A DNA stretch of 64,000 nt from Canna indica. Its lineage: Eukaryota; Streptophyta; Magnoliopsida; Zingiberales; Cannaceae. The DNA lies in assembly GCA_034359265.1 (NCBI GenBank), contig CP136890.1, positions 29,306,501 to 29,370,500 on the forward strand, written 5' to 3'. Within the stretch, counting starts at the first letter, position 1, and the number at the start of each line of letters is the position of its first letter. A program made the position numbers and the translations under genes. Shown here one piece after another: positions 21,723 through 33,410 of the stretch. Under the pieces are notes generated by a model. The model had not been told where the DNA came from. It ran no database searches and saw only the letters and a list, made by a program, of their open reading frames with translations.

Positions 21723-24700
21723 ATGTCGGGCGATCGAAATTGGATGTACCGACGAATTCATCGTGGAGCTATAACGGACGAATTTCGAGTAGGCGTAACT
21801 TACTTCTTAAATTTCGCCTACTCGAATGAAAAATTCCTTAGTGGTGATAAAATTCGATGTCCGTGTCGGAAATGTTCGAACATAAGACTTTTGGATCGAG
21901 AAACTATCACACTGCATCTGTATACAAAAGGATTCACACCAAGATATTTTCTATGGAATTGTCACGGGGAGTCACGTCAAGTAGGGACATCGAGCAATCC
22001 TGTTGTCCAAACTCAAGGTGAATCTTCTTCTACTGGTGTTTCTTCTTCCAATCCACCTAATTCTTATAGAACAATGATTCTGGATAGTCTTGGAGGACAA
22101 TTCCATTTAAATGATAATATTGAGTCAGTTACTGAGACGGTAGTGCCACTAGATACTACGATAGTTGAAGTCACTGAAGAACAACCTGCGATACAGATTG
22201 AATTACCGAATAAGGAGGCTGCAGAATTTTACGAGATGTTGAAAGCTGCCGATGAACCGTTGTATGAAAATTATCCTAATTATACAAGATATTCGGCAAT
22301 GGCACAACTCCTGAACATCAAGTCCGATTGTAATATCAGCTGGGATGCGTTTGATCGGATTGTAGACTTTATCAATGATATGCTACCTCCAAATAACAAG
22401 TTTGAGCCAACATTTTATAAGACAAAAAAGTTGATGAAGAAATTAGGGCTTGTGTACGAAAAGACACACGCGTGCCCAAATAACTGCATTTTATATTATA
22501 AAAAAAATGCACAGTTAGAACAATGCCTGGTACGTGAACATCCTCGTTACAAGGAGAAGAAATCGGTCCGACAAAAAAATATCCCCTTTAAGGTGCTTCG
22601 GTATTTTCCACTGACACCGAGGCTTCAAAGGTTATTCATGTCGGAAAAGACTGCCCCCTATATGAGTTGGAATGCAAGAAGTTGTGATGATACAATAATG
22701 ACTCATCCATCCGACAGTAAAGCATGGAAACATTTGGATAAGCATTATCCTTCATTTGCTGGGATACTAGAAGTATTAGGTTGGGATTATGCACAGATGG
22801 TTTTAATCTGTTTGGTAATTCAACAACTCCATATTCAGTATGGCCAGTGCCGTTAACAGTTTATAATTTGTCGCCCTCAATGTGTATGAAAGATGAATTT
22901 ATCTATCTTTCGATGATTATTCCGGGTCCAAGGGGTCCTCGCAAAGAAATTGACGTGTTTCTTCGTCCCCTAATTGATGAACTCAAAATATTGTGGGCTG
23001 AGGGAGTTGTCACTTATGATTGTCACCGGAAGTAAAACTTCACTTTACGAGCTGCTATATTATGGACAATCAATGATTTCCCGGCCTATGACATGTTGTC
23101 TGGTTGGAGCACGCATGGGCGACTCTCTTGCCTGTATTGCATGGAATACTCAAAATCCTTCAGTCTTGAGAATGGTCGAAAAATTTCCTTCTTTGATTGT
23201 CGTCGCCGGTTCCTATCGTCTAACCATCAGTATCGAAGGAATCGTGATAAATTTATCAAGGGTAGAGTCGAAAGAGATGAGCCACCACCGATGTTGTCTG
23301 GTGAACAAATGTTAGCACGTGTTCAATTGCTTCCAAATATTACTTTTGATCGGAATGTAAGAATTTCAAGCTTTGGTGAAACACATAACTGGGTGAAAAA
23401 AGTATCTTTTGGGAATTGCCATATTGGAGTTCATTATTGATTTGTCATAATTTGGACGTCATGTACATTGAAAAAAATATGTTTGATAATATTTTTAACA
23501 CAATTATGGATATTTCCGACAAAATTAAAGATAATGTGAAGGCCCGACATGATGTAAAAATACTTTGTAAGAGACTTGAGTTAGAGTTGCAAGAGGTCAA
23601 CGAACGACTTCATAAGCCAAAGGCACCGTATGTGTTAAATAAACAACAGATGAAAGATGTGTATCAATGGATCAAAGAACTCAGATTACCCGATGGATAT
23701 GCCTCAAACTTATCTCGATGTGTAAACGTCGATGAATGCAAAATATTGGGGATGAAGAGCCACAATTATCATGTATTCATACAGAGATTGCTTTCGGTCG
23801 CATTTCGAGATCATCTACATGATAAGATTTGGGGTCCGTTGACAGAATTAAGTATTTTTTTCAGAAATATTTGTGCAAATGTACTTCGAGTCGAAGATAT
23901 GTCAGCACTTGAAAATAATATTGTTGAAATCATATGCAAGCTGGAGCAGTTTTTCCCTCCTGCATTTTTTGACTCGATGGAGCATCTACCGATACACTTG
24001 GCATACGAGGCACGAGTTGGTGGCCCCGTTCAATACGGTGGATGTACTTATTTGAAAGATACATGAATCGTCTGAAGAAAAAAGTAAAGAACACCGCCGC
24101 AGTTGAAGGTTCCATATCAGAAGCATATATAATTAAAGAAATTTCGACATTCTGCTCATTTTATTTTAAATCAACCATCAAGACAAGACATAATCGTCTT
24201 CCACAGAACGACGATGGGGGAGCTCGACCGTCTCGATTCTTAAATGATGAAGAGTACCATTTGGTTAAATTTCTTTGGTTACCCCGGTCGTGCTTTGGGT
24301 TCTTGTTTGTCTCGATTCTTAAACGATGAAGAGTACCATTTGGCCTACTTGTATGTTTTACTAAACTGTCCAGAGATTGAGAAGTTCATTGAAATATTTA
24401 ACATTTAGATGATGATAAAATACTCAATTTACAGCGATGAGGAATTAGAAACATTATGGAATCGTGAGTTCCCTAATTGGTTTCAAGCTTACAGCACAAA
24501 ATATAGGGGCGAAATAGATAACCAAATATTTGAGTTTACTAGTGGACTGGCACGACTTGTACAGTGTTATAATGGTTATTTTGTTAATGTATATAAATTT
24601 CACACACTTGAATACTCATCTACAAAAAAGACTATGAATGTCGGGGTCTGCGTCAAAGGGACAACATATGCTGAATGTGATGTTGACTTTTACGGACTAT

Positions 24701-25231
24701 TGGAAGAAGTCATTGAATTGCAATTTTTCGGATGTAAATTAGTTGCTCTTTTAAAATGTCATTGGTTCGATACAAGCGATAGGGGCATGAGAGTTCATCC
24801 AAAGTATAAATAGCTGGTCGAGGTCAATTACAAATCAAAATTGGCTTCAAATGAGCCATTTATATTGGCATCTCAAGCTGAACAAGTATATTATTTGCAG
24901 TATCCGTCTCGAAAGAAAGATAGGGCAGATTGGCGTGTAGTCTGTAAGACTAAAGGCAGAGGAAAAATTGACCTGATAGTTGGAGAGAATGAGCCAGCAT
25001 GACTTCAATCAAGAAGAAGATCCTTCCGAAGTGGAACGAGTTAGTCCAATACTCGAGGATGATGACACAGAGTTAGTTCAATTGGAAATAGAATACGTTG
25101 ATGACGACGATATTGAAGTTGAGGAAGGACAGAATGATGATGAGGGAGACAAAGAAGAATTTCAAGATTCTGATACAGAAGAACAAGAAGAAGAGTATTA
25201 CACGTATGATGATAATGACGATGATGAATAA
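21723..25231 (+). pseudogene. tnpD-like transposase (TNP2 / Transposase_21) of CACTA-3
   Basis: ATG 21723 (MSGDRNWMYRR) opens a long intact stretch to about 22760. It covers the transposase-associated domain with CPCRKC near residue 48, a Ser-rich linker, and the start of the TNP2 core (VLRYFPLTPRLQRLF). One-base deletions near 22762, in an A run near 23398 and near 24035 shift the frame, and a TAA at 23033 replaces a CAA seen in the relatives. Later pieces carry the core strings HNLDVMYIEKN and EHLPIHLAYEARVGG, then DUF4218, DUF4216 and an acidic tail ending TAA 25229-25231. A local duplication of about 80 bases (repeated TCTCGATTCTTAAA at 24232 and 24311) adds damage. The family protein is the catalytic subunit of CACTA transposition. 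Confidence 0.9.
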
Positions 25232-25316
25232 TTATAAATGTGAAGTATATATTCAATTATTAAATATATCTATTAATCTATTATATATAATCTAATTATA
25301 TTAAATTTTTACAGCT

Positions 25317-27032
25317 ATGGTTCAAGATATCAGTTCTCAATGAGGCATTCCTCGTAGGACCCCCCGACGATTACCTCCCGCCCCACCTGTACCCACTGAC
25401 CCTTCGCCTTCCTCCACCATCCCCCTACCTTCGGCCACCATCCCCCCACCTCTAGCCACCATTCCCCCACCTGATCCAACCACCATTCCCCCAGCTGATC
25501 TTGTCACTATCCCCCTATCTCCAGCCACCATTCCTTCAGTCGATCTAGGCCCGTTGACATCGAGACGTAGGCCACGAGGGCCTAACAGAATTCTCCCTCT
25601 GCCACCCGAGGGAGAATTGTGCAGAGCAGTTAGTGTGCATAGAAGAAGGTAAGTATATGCTTTAATTATTTTTTATAATTTATTTATAATTCAAAATATC
25701 ATAATATGAATTTATATTTGGTGCAGATTTGAGCAGGAGGACGTCCCACGCACGATAGCGGGGATGATCCAAAAGTTTATGCACTCGGCGTGACCTATAT
25801 GGTCTCACGTGTCTCGTGAGCATATGGATTTATTATGGCGAGAGTTCACGGTAAGTATATTTATTAAATTAATGTTAATGTTAAATATTCATCAATAATA
25901 ATATTTTTTTTTTGCAGGATCATTATACATGGTCGGAGGACCAGACCACTTTTGTGGAGGCTGCATGGGAGCGTGTTGCCCGCGCTCGCTATAACGGGCT
26001 GCAATAGTAGGCCCATCAGATCGTGATGTGACGGCTGAGGGCCACACAGATAGGGCAGACCCGGGGACACGCCCCCGAGTGGATTCTTGGCCCTATGTAG
26101 GACCAGCTCGTTGAACGGTGGGACACACCTGAGTGGCAGGAGGTCTCTCGGACTGCGTTAAGAAATCGCATGTCCGGGGGGGACGACATGGGCGTGCGCC
26201 ACACTGGTGGCTCCATCGCTTTTGCGGTTCATGAGCGTCGTATGGTATGTATAATTTAATTATTTTTAATTAAATTATATATTGTGTATAATAATACTAA
26301 TATATTTGTTTTCTAATATAAAACACGTGTGGCGTATGACGACACCGTCCAACGCCCGTCGATGATGGAGGTGTTTGAGCGCACCCACCGTCGTCGACGA
26401 GGAGTGGGGGACTACGTTGATAGCAGAGCCTCGTATATAATGGTAAGTATTTATATATTGTCTATTTGATTTACACAATTTTTTAAATAGTTTATATATA
26501 TTTAAAATATAAACATGTGTAAGAAACTTATACGAGGATTGTGATCGAGCGTGGAGGGACACCGAAAGAGTTCAACGTAGGAGCTTGGGTGGAGGCCGCA
26601 TGTGGCTGGGAGCACGACCATGTTTATGGCTTTGCAGACAGTGGCCATGCACGCGCCGTGCTCGAGCTACTTGGGGCACCAACCCCTCTGACTGTGGGTG
26701 AGCAGCCCTCGACATCCCTAGCGCAGGACCAGAGCCGAATAGCGGCCATGGAGTTGGAGCTCACCCAACAGAGACAGGCGATGGAGGAGTAGAGGCACAC
26801 GATGGAGGAGAGGATGCAAGAGCAGAGGCTGACGATGGAGGAGTAGATGCAGGAGCAGAGACGGTCGAATGACGAGTTGAGACAGACAATCCAGAACATG
26901 CAGACACTCCTCACTCAGATTGCGTCTCACTCTGGCCTTCTACCGATGATGTCGTAGTCGTCGTCCTCCTCGACCCAATCGATGCTCCCGACCCAGTCGT
27001 TGTCGACTCCATCGCCTCCACCGCAGCCGTGA
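25317..27032 (+). pseudogene. tnpA-like gene of CACTA-3 (Transposase_24 type, five exons)
   Basis: ATG 25317 is followed eight codons later by TGA where CACTA-2 has CGA. Exons by comparison: 25317-25648 (Pro-rich TIPPP repeats, STSRRRPRGPNR), 25727-25850, 25918-26244, about 26325-26442, 26524-27032. The third intron acceptor AG has become AA (ATAAAAC against TGTAAG in CACTA-2). Exon 5 has MEEQR heptads with two internal TAG codons (26790-26792 and near 26842) and reads in frame to TGA 27030-27032. It is longer than in CACTA-1 and CACTA-2 because CAA replaces their terminal stop. Presumed subterminal-repeat binding protein, now inactive. Confidence 0.8.
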
Positions 27033-27271
27033 GCTTTTGATTAATTGTATTTTGTTTATATTTTGATACTTGGATATATATATATATATATTTGATATTT
27101 TGATAATTTTTGCCTTCGGTTTGAGACTGAGATTGATGATAAACTTGTATGTTTGGTTTCAAATGCATGTGTATGATGTTTTCTGATTGTAATATGTGAT
27201 TGAAAATAGGTTATAGTCGATATATCATTGTATACATGAATTATAAATTTTTAGTTTTTTTAGTTACAGGA

Positions 27272-27645
27272 TACAACCTTTAGCCACGGCTTACCCACGG
27301 TTCACCGTCACTAAGCCGTGGCTGAAAGCTTATCGTAAATGACGGATAGCCTGGGCAGCACCAAATATCACTGTTGTTAATAATATCATCGACGGGACAT
27401 GGCCGTGGCTGATGGTTTGGTATCAGTGATAGCACCCCGAGCCGTCATTGATGTTTTTAATCAGCGACAGCTCACGCGGCTGTCGCTGATGATTACGTGT
27501 GACGGCCGCACTGGACTGTCATAACATATCTGAGACGCGCGCATTAGTGACGGCTGTTTGCCACGATTGGCGCCGTCCGTGATATCTATCACCGATGGTT
27601 CAGCCACGGATTTAGCCGTCGCTGATGACCATAATTCTAGTAGTG
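27272..27645 (+). repeat. 3' subterminal repeats and terminus of CACTA-3
   Basis: Array of TTTAGCCACGGC, CGTCACTAAGCCGTGGCTGA, GTCGCTGATGATTACG and related units, ending ATTCTAGTAGTG. Together with the inverted CACTA-4 array starting at 28341, it forms the inner arms of a large inverted repeat. Confidence 0.85.
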
Positions 27646-28110
27646 TTCAAACAATCTACTAGACCATGGATTAACGTATCGTACCGTATTAGGCGATACA
27701 ATAAATTATACTAGTCTTTTCATGATGTTGAACAAAGAAAAGAGTTCAACCAAAGAGCTATAGAAGACGTGCACTAAAACCAATTTTAGAATCGTGGTGA
27801 TGATGTTGTGGATCGATGATTCAGAGCTTGCACCCGTCATCTGTTCTTCATTGGAGCAATAGACATTCGAGCAAGATCATAGGTATTATCTCATATCACA
27901 ATTTGAGTATGGCAGCGGCAATGGCGACAGTATCGGCTCATCTTCGGCGATAGGAGCAATGAACCGAAGTGGTTCAAATACCTCTAGTCCTTATATTGGC
28001 TGGAGTTCCAACATGCATATATAACTAGGAGGATAGGTGGAGGCATCCTAGGCTTCTTCTCATCACTCAAATCAAACGGTAGGAGATCTTCAATTGATAT
28101 AACTTACCTT
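27646..28110. other. Short interval between CACTA-3 and the hAT fragment
   Basis: No recognisable gene. An open stretch upstream of the hAT-like segment, in the same frame from about 27989, may or may not belong to it. Confidence 0.5.
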
Positions 28111-28340
28111 GATCCTAGGGTTTTTCCTTCTCAAGCATCGAAGCAACCACATATCAATGATGCATGGAGCAAGAACAAGAAGTGGGAGTTGGGGAGAGAA
28201 ATCTCCAAATGGTTCCACTTCAATCGGATTCCACTAAATGCAACCAACAATCCATATTACCGATCTATGGTATCCACAATCCAAAACGTCGGCCTAGGTA
28301 CTGCCCCACCAACCCCTTATGAAATTTCAAGTCTATATCT
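28111..28340 (+). pseudogene. hAT transposase fragment (region after the BED finger)
   Basis: The frame reads a segment with QPHINDAWSKNKKWE, ISKWFHFNRIPLNATNN and YYRSMVSTIQNVGLG, then PTPYEI. This is the pattern of plant hAT transposases just ahead of DUF659: a conserved I-x-x-W-F, I-P-(L/F)-N, a mid-domain M-V/I and a G-x-G/P-P-x-x-Y-E/H. The fragment stops abruptly at the CACTA-4 terminus, and no BED zinc finger, DUF659 or C-terminal dimerisation domain is found nearby. It is a remnant of an older hAT element interrupted by CACTA-4. Confidence 0.65.
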
Positions 28341-28550
28341 CACTACTAGAATTGTTGTCATCACCGACGGCTCAAGCCGTGGCTGAACCATCGGTGATAA
28401 CTATCACGGATGGCACCAGCCATGGCAAAACGCTGTCACTGATGTGCGCGTCTCAGATAAGTTGTGACAGCATCTCTCAGTCGTCACAAGTAAGCATCAG
28501 TGACAGCCGTGGGCGCTGTCGCTGATTTAAACACATCAGTGATGGCTTTA

Positions 28551-28811
28551 GGCAGCCGTCATTGATACCAACACATCAGCCATGACCCATGGCCGTCGGT
28601 GATTCTATTAGCAACTGTGATATTTGGTGTTGCCCAGGCCATCAGCCATGCCTTCAGCCACGACTTAGTGATGTAGGCGGCTGTCACTGATACCAACACA
28701 TCAGCCATGACCCAGGGCCCTCGGTGATACTATTAGCAACCGTGATATTTGGTGCTGCCTAGGCCATCAACCATTTACGATAAGCCTTCAGCCACGACTT
28801 AGTGACGGTGG
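28551..28811 (-). repeat. Tandem duplication inside the CACTA-4 subterminal array
   Basis: Two successive copies of about 125-135 bases (28551-28676 and 28677-28811) share GATACCAACACATCAGCCAT, then CGGTGAT-CTATTAGCAAC-GTGATATTTGGTG, then CTTCAGCCACGACTTAGTGA. The first copy lacks the CATTTACGATAAG segment present in the second. CACTA-2 and CACTA-3 have one copy, so this is specific to CACTA-4. Confidence 0.8.
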
Positions 28812-29116
28812 CCGTGGGTAAGCCGTGGCTAAAGGTATATCCTATAACTGAAAAAAATAATTTTTTTATAAATTCCTGTATACAATAATGTTTATAGATT
28901 ACAATATATTTTCAATCACATATTACAATCAGAAAATATCATACACATGCATTTGAAACCAAACATACAAGTTTTACATAAATATCATCAATCTAAGCCT
29001 CAAATCGGAGGCAAACAATTATCAAAATTTCATATATATACAATCATAAGTATATAAACAACTATTCGTATACAAACAAGTATCAAAATATAAACAAAAT
29101 ATAATAAATCAAAATC

Positions 29117-29806
29117 TCACGGCCGCGGTGGAGGCGGTGGAATCGACAACGACTGGGTCGGGAGCGTCGACTTGGTCAAGGAGGACGACGACTGCGACAT
29201 CATCGGCAGAAGGCCAGAGTGAGACGCAATCTGAGTGAGGAGTGCCTGCATGCTCTGCATCATCTATCTCAACTCTTTATTCGCCCGTCTATGTTCCTCC
29301 ATCGCCAGCCTCTACTCCTCCATCGCTAGCCTCTACTCCTCCATCGCCTGTCTTTGCTGGGTGAGCTCCGACTCCAAGACCGCTATCCGGCTCTAGTCCT
29401 GCGCCTGGGATGTCGAAGGCTGCTCACCCGTAGTCGGAGGGGTCGGTGCCCCAATTAAGTGGCCCGAGCATGGCGCGTGAATGGCCACTGTCTGCAAAGC
29501 CATAAGCACGATCGTGCTCCCAGCCACATGCGGCCTCCACCCAAGCTCATGCGTCGAACTCCTCCGGTGTGCCTCCACGCTCGATCACAATCCTTGTGTA
29601 AGTTTCATACACGTGTTTATATTTTATATATATATAAACTATAAATAAAAATTATGTAAATCAAATAGACATATATAAATACTTACCATTATGATCGAGG
29701 CTCTGCTATCAACGTAGTCCCCCGCTCCTCATCGACGATGGTGGGTGCGCTCAAACACCTCCATCATCGACGGGCGTTGGACGATGGCATCCTCCGCCAC
29801 TCGCGT
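29117..29806 (-). pseudogene. tnpA-like gene remnant of CACTA-4 (exons 4 and 5)
   Basis: On the minus strand exon 4 (29806 down to 29687) and exon 5 (29606 down to about 29117) match CACTA-2 and CACTA-3. Exon 5 holds the string GAPTPPTTGEQPSTSQAQD, then stops, then the MEEQ-type heptads in which Gln codons have become TAG (visible as CTACTCCTCC on the plus strand). The acceptor before exon 5 reads TAT instead of CAG. Exons 1-3 are deleted. Not functional. Confidence 0.75.
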
Positions 29807-29837
29807 CTTACATTAGAAAACAAATACATTAATATGA

Positions 29838-30555
29838 CGACGAAATTAATGTGTGATAGCTAGATCAGATCAACAATTTCAAAAGGCAGTGGGAGCAATA
29901 TAGCGACACATTGATGTGTGATAGTTAGATCGGATCAACCCAAATGAACATCATCAGGCCTAGAAGCACTTTGGGCTCGACCGAATTAGACCTAGAAGCA
30001 CTCATACTTATGAACCAAACTCAAGTCAAGCCAAATACTATTTAGTCCGGGCTCAAGGACACCCACGTCCTCATTAATTACCAAAGATTCGTCAATAATG
30101 AACCCGACATCTCCGGGTTTAGCCTCGATCCATTTTGAGCACATCCCCCGCGAGATTCAGAGAGGTATCATTGTCCGAGACGTCCCTTATCATGCACTAT
30201 ATACAGACACGACACATATCATGTATACTCTCGATTCCAATTCCATACTCACACTTGGAATTCTTTTTTACTTGAGCGTCAGAGTGTCTTTGCAGGTCCC
30301 TCCACTAGAGTCGCACCGGACTAGGAGACACGTAGGACTACATCACCCCGGCTTCAAGCAAGAACATTATATTATATTATATTATATTATATTATATCAT
30401 ATTATATTGCATACAATAATACTATATATATAATATTATGTTTTAACACGAGGGTAGAAAAGTAAATTATGTTTGTACTCCCGGGATAAATGAAATTCCA
30501 TCTTCATCATGGAATTTGTAATCTCAGCCCAATTCCTAAGTCCTCTTTTTAGGTT
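29838..30555. other. Intergenic DNA with a possible LTR scrap and a microsatellite
   Basis: About 30240-30350 reads like the U5 end of a plant LTR (CTTGAGCGTCAGAGTGTCTT then TGCAGGTCCC), but I see no partner LTR or primer site. A (TATAT)-type microsatellite at 30366-30409 follows. A short direct repeat, TGTGTGATAG(C/T)TAGATC, occurs near 29851 and 29913. No gene is supported. Confidence 0.4.
30366..30409. repeat. ATTAT-type microsatellite
   Basis: About eight units of the 5-base repeat ATTAT, with one C interruption near the end. Confidence 0.9.
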
Positions 30556-30564
30556 AAAAATATT

Positions 30565-31301
30565 GAGCAATTACCCAAAATCATAACTTGGGCATTTCTG
30601 GTAAAAAAAAAACTTGGGCATGAGATTTTCCCAAATTCATAACTAAATAACCAAAATTTTGAATTTGCCCTCCATTTCAAAACATGGTTCCCCTATTTAC
30701 TAATTAAAATTTTTTCTAAAAATTCTCTTTAAGTGGTTCAAAATAAAATATTTTTTTTCAGTAATTCATATTAATATTGTAGTAGATAAAAATTTATTTT
30801 ACTGGCTCATAATATTATTATTATTTTATTTTTGAAATATTTAAAATATTTTTCAGAAATCTTTAAATGCTTAAATTATACACTTGTTAAGTAAAATGTA
30901 ATATGAATTAATTTTTTAACAATCATTATAGTATTTTTTTTAGTGTCTAAAATTTTTTTAGTAGACAAAATTATATATATTTTTATTTTTTTATGCAAAA
31001 GTATTTAAGTGCATAAATTCATAAAATAATAATATTATTAGTTACTAAGATAAATTTTTATGTACTATAATATTAATGTGTATTGCTGAATTTTTTTTTT
31101 ATGAATAATAATAAAAATATTTTATTTTGAACCCATTAAAGACTTTTAGAAAAGTTTTTAACTAATAAAAGAGGATCATGTTTTGAAATGGAGGGCAAAT
31201 TCGGAACTTCGACCATTTAGTTATGAATTGAGGAAAATCGAGATTCATATTATGGATTTGAGAAAATCTCACGTTGAAATTATGATTTTGGATAATTGCT
31301 C
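30565..31301. mobile_element. Mutator-type MITE with 9-base target duplication
   Basis: A 737-base noncoding element with long inverted arms of about 145 bases. The left starts GAGCAATTACCCAAAATCAT. The reverse complement of the right starts GAGCAATTATCCAAAATCAT. Both arms also share TTTGCCCTCCATTTCAAAAC. It is flanked by identical AAAAATATT at 30556-30564 and 31302-31310. A 9-base duplication with long terminal repeats is the mark of the Mutator (MULE) superfamily. The centre is AT-rich with no transposase, so movement would have depended on an enzyme from elsewhere. Confidence 0.9.
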
Positions 31302-31310
31302 AAAAATATT

Positions 31311-33410
31311 CTTATTTTGGTTACCAAGTAGGGGATTTATTTAGGAAAGGAATTATTTTTATAGACAGAGGGGTGCTTTTGGGACTATATGGGCTTTCTT
31401 TGTTGGATTTTTTACTTTTTTTGCTTCATCAATTACTGGAAATTTTAATGTAAAAACATAACAAATATCATTAATTTCTATTTCAGTCTATGCCAACTGC
31501 TAATGCTACAAAGTCTTTTCTGTTCTTTCTTTTACTGTAAACTCAAATAAACACAATGTATTGAAACTAAAGTTATGTTCTAGTTGAAAAGAAAAATGCT
31601 GGTGGTTGAATTTGAATTCAAGAATGTTTAGTTGTGATGAACATCTGACAATTCAACATTTATCGTTGTCATGCATAAAAGGCCATGTTTCTCACAGACA
31701 AGTCACAGAATCCAGTCATTTATTATCTCCACCAGAGTTCTCATGCATTTATGATGCAAAATTCCTCCCATTCATTTACTCAAGTGTTTTTGATTGATTG
31801 GTATCAGTCTTAGTCTGGCCCGAAAGCCCAAACAAGTCTTACAGCCATGGGCCAAGTATATTATAAATTATTATTTTATTTTCCTATCATATCTTATGAC
31901 ATCCTTTCTTATCCTATCCGGCGAAGCAAACGTAAAAAATATATTAAGACATATACATCAACTTAGATGGCCAAGATATTTAAGCATTTTGTCCAAGGTT
32001 AATAATTCAATGGTCATCCTCATGTATAGCACCATTATATGCATGAACTGTAATTCTAATAAAGTTGATATAATAATTTTTTCTTAAAAAAATATGAAGG
32101 TAAATGAAATTAAAGGAACAAACACAAGCCCATTCTTTGCAATTTTAATTAAACATAAGGGATCAGAATAACTGTTAGAAATGGCCCATTCCATTAGATG
32201 GTGACCCAAATAGCTAGAAAACCTTGTATTTGCAAGCCATTTACTTTGATTTCTTTAATTTGATCCAAGTAAGATTTCTTATATGGTAAACTATGACCAA
32301 AATCATAAATATGACCCCTTACATATTCTTAGCTTGGTTCTCAAAATTTGAGCTATATATAATTTTTTTAATTTTGTTCTTTTATATGCATAGATAGACT
32401 AATATATTATATTCAACACTGAAAGCTGAAAATTGAACATATACTGTAAATTGAAAGTTGAAAATTGTTGATACTCATAACTTAAAATTGAACACATGCA
32501 TATACTGAAAAAATGAAAATTCAAATCTGATATTGCAAGGATCCAGAAGCATCCATTCAACACTAATACATCACAGAAGCATTCAAGATTGAAAACTGGT
32601 ACTCCTATAATGATTTGAATCACATCACAAAAGCACCCATTCAAAACTGATACATCAAGAAAGAATCCATTCAAAATTGATACATCCAAAACTGACTGAA
32701 TAACTCATTTAACTCAAAATTGATATATTGCAAGCTGCTCATCCAATACTAAAAATAGAAAATTGATGCAACAACTCATTTGAACTGAAAACTGAATATG
32801 TCACAAATTACTCATTCAAAAGTTGTCCATTGAAAACTGAGTTCATCACAGAAGTTCACATCAGTGAATTCAAAAGCTGCTTATTATACAGAAGCTCAAA
32901 ATGAATAATTGACCCACAGAATCTCAAAAATCATGATATATCACAAACTCCCCAAAATTAGTACTTCACAGAATCTCAAAAATCAGTACATCATAGAAGC
33001 TCAAAATGCTGATATATCTTAGAATCTCAAAAATCAGTACATCACAATACTGAACACATCATATCACATCATAGTATAAGTTTACATGTACTACCAAGTT
33101 CACATCAATGTATCAAAAATAGTCTTAAAGTATCAATCCACATCACAGTGAATCAAAAATAGTAGTGAAGTATCAATATTAACCTCACAGTATCAAAGTA
33201 AAGTTCAATCATGAGATTCCTGTGTAGCATTCTATCCAACAATGGGAGGACTTATTAGGAATGGTAACTGCGTATGCTTGTTGTGAATCATAAGCACTTC
33301 TCAAATAACTGACCTCACTTCATTCTCCTCTTGGTGAACAAATGGACAATCCACTCGAATCTACCGGATAAAAATAAGTAAATACCTCCATCAAACAAAT
33401 AAATCAATTA
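31311..33410. other. AT-rich intergenic DNA with a degenerate repeat field
   Basis: No supported gene. From about 32395 to 33220 the sequence is a low-complexity field, listed separately. Before it (31311-32394) I see only short open frames without domains. Confidence 0.6.
32395..33220. repeat. Degenerate tandem repeat field (ACATCACAGAAGCTCAAAA type)
   Basis: Loose repetition of short words such as AAAACTGA, TACATC, CACAGAAGCTCAAAA and AAAATCAGTACATCA, clearest at 32920-33060, where units of about 30-40 bases recur with changes. It may be a decayed minisatellite or the repeated part of a noncoding transposon. Confidence 0.5.

Larger units (their letters stand above)
20293..27645 (+). mobile_element. 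CACTA-3, complete 7.35-kb En/Spm transposon
   Basis: Starts CATTACTAGAAT (one change from CACTACTAGAAT) and ends ATTCTAGTAGTG. Flanks are TTT (20290-20292) and TTC (27646-27648), an imperfect 3-base duplication. The layout is the same as CACTA-2, and the transposase core deletion seen there is absent. It carries a leader hairpin, a frameshifted transposase gene and a tnpA-like gene with an early stop. It is non-autonomous as it stands. Confidence 0.92.
28341..29837 (-). mobile_element. CACTA-4, truncated En/Spm transposon (3' part, inverted)
   Basis: It starts on the plus strand with CACTACTAGAATTG, the reverse of a CACTA 3' end, and runs through subterminal repeats, spacer and tnpA-like exons 5 and 4 on the minus strand. 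Homology to CACTA-2 ends near 29837 in the intron before exon 4. Beyond that the sequence is unrelated, so the 5' part has been deleted. It is the same family as CACTA-1 to -3. Confidence 0.88.

Noticed and set aside
28341..28400. Short frame continuing the hAT fragment into CACTA-4
   Set aside because: Residues after the CACTA terminus are translation of the transposon end, not hAT protein.
32880..33070. Regular repeats as a CRISPR array
   Set aside because: Units are short, diverged and without fixed-length unique spacers, in a plant genome. Low-complexity repeat is enough.
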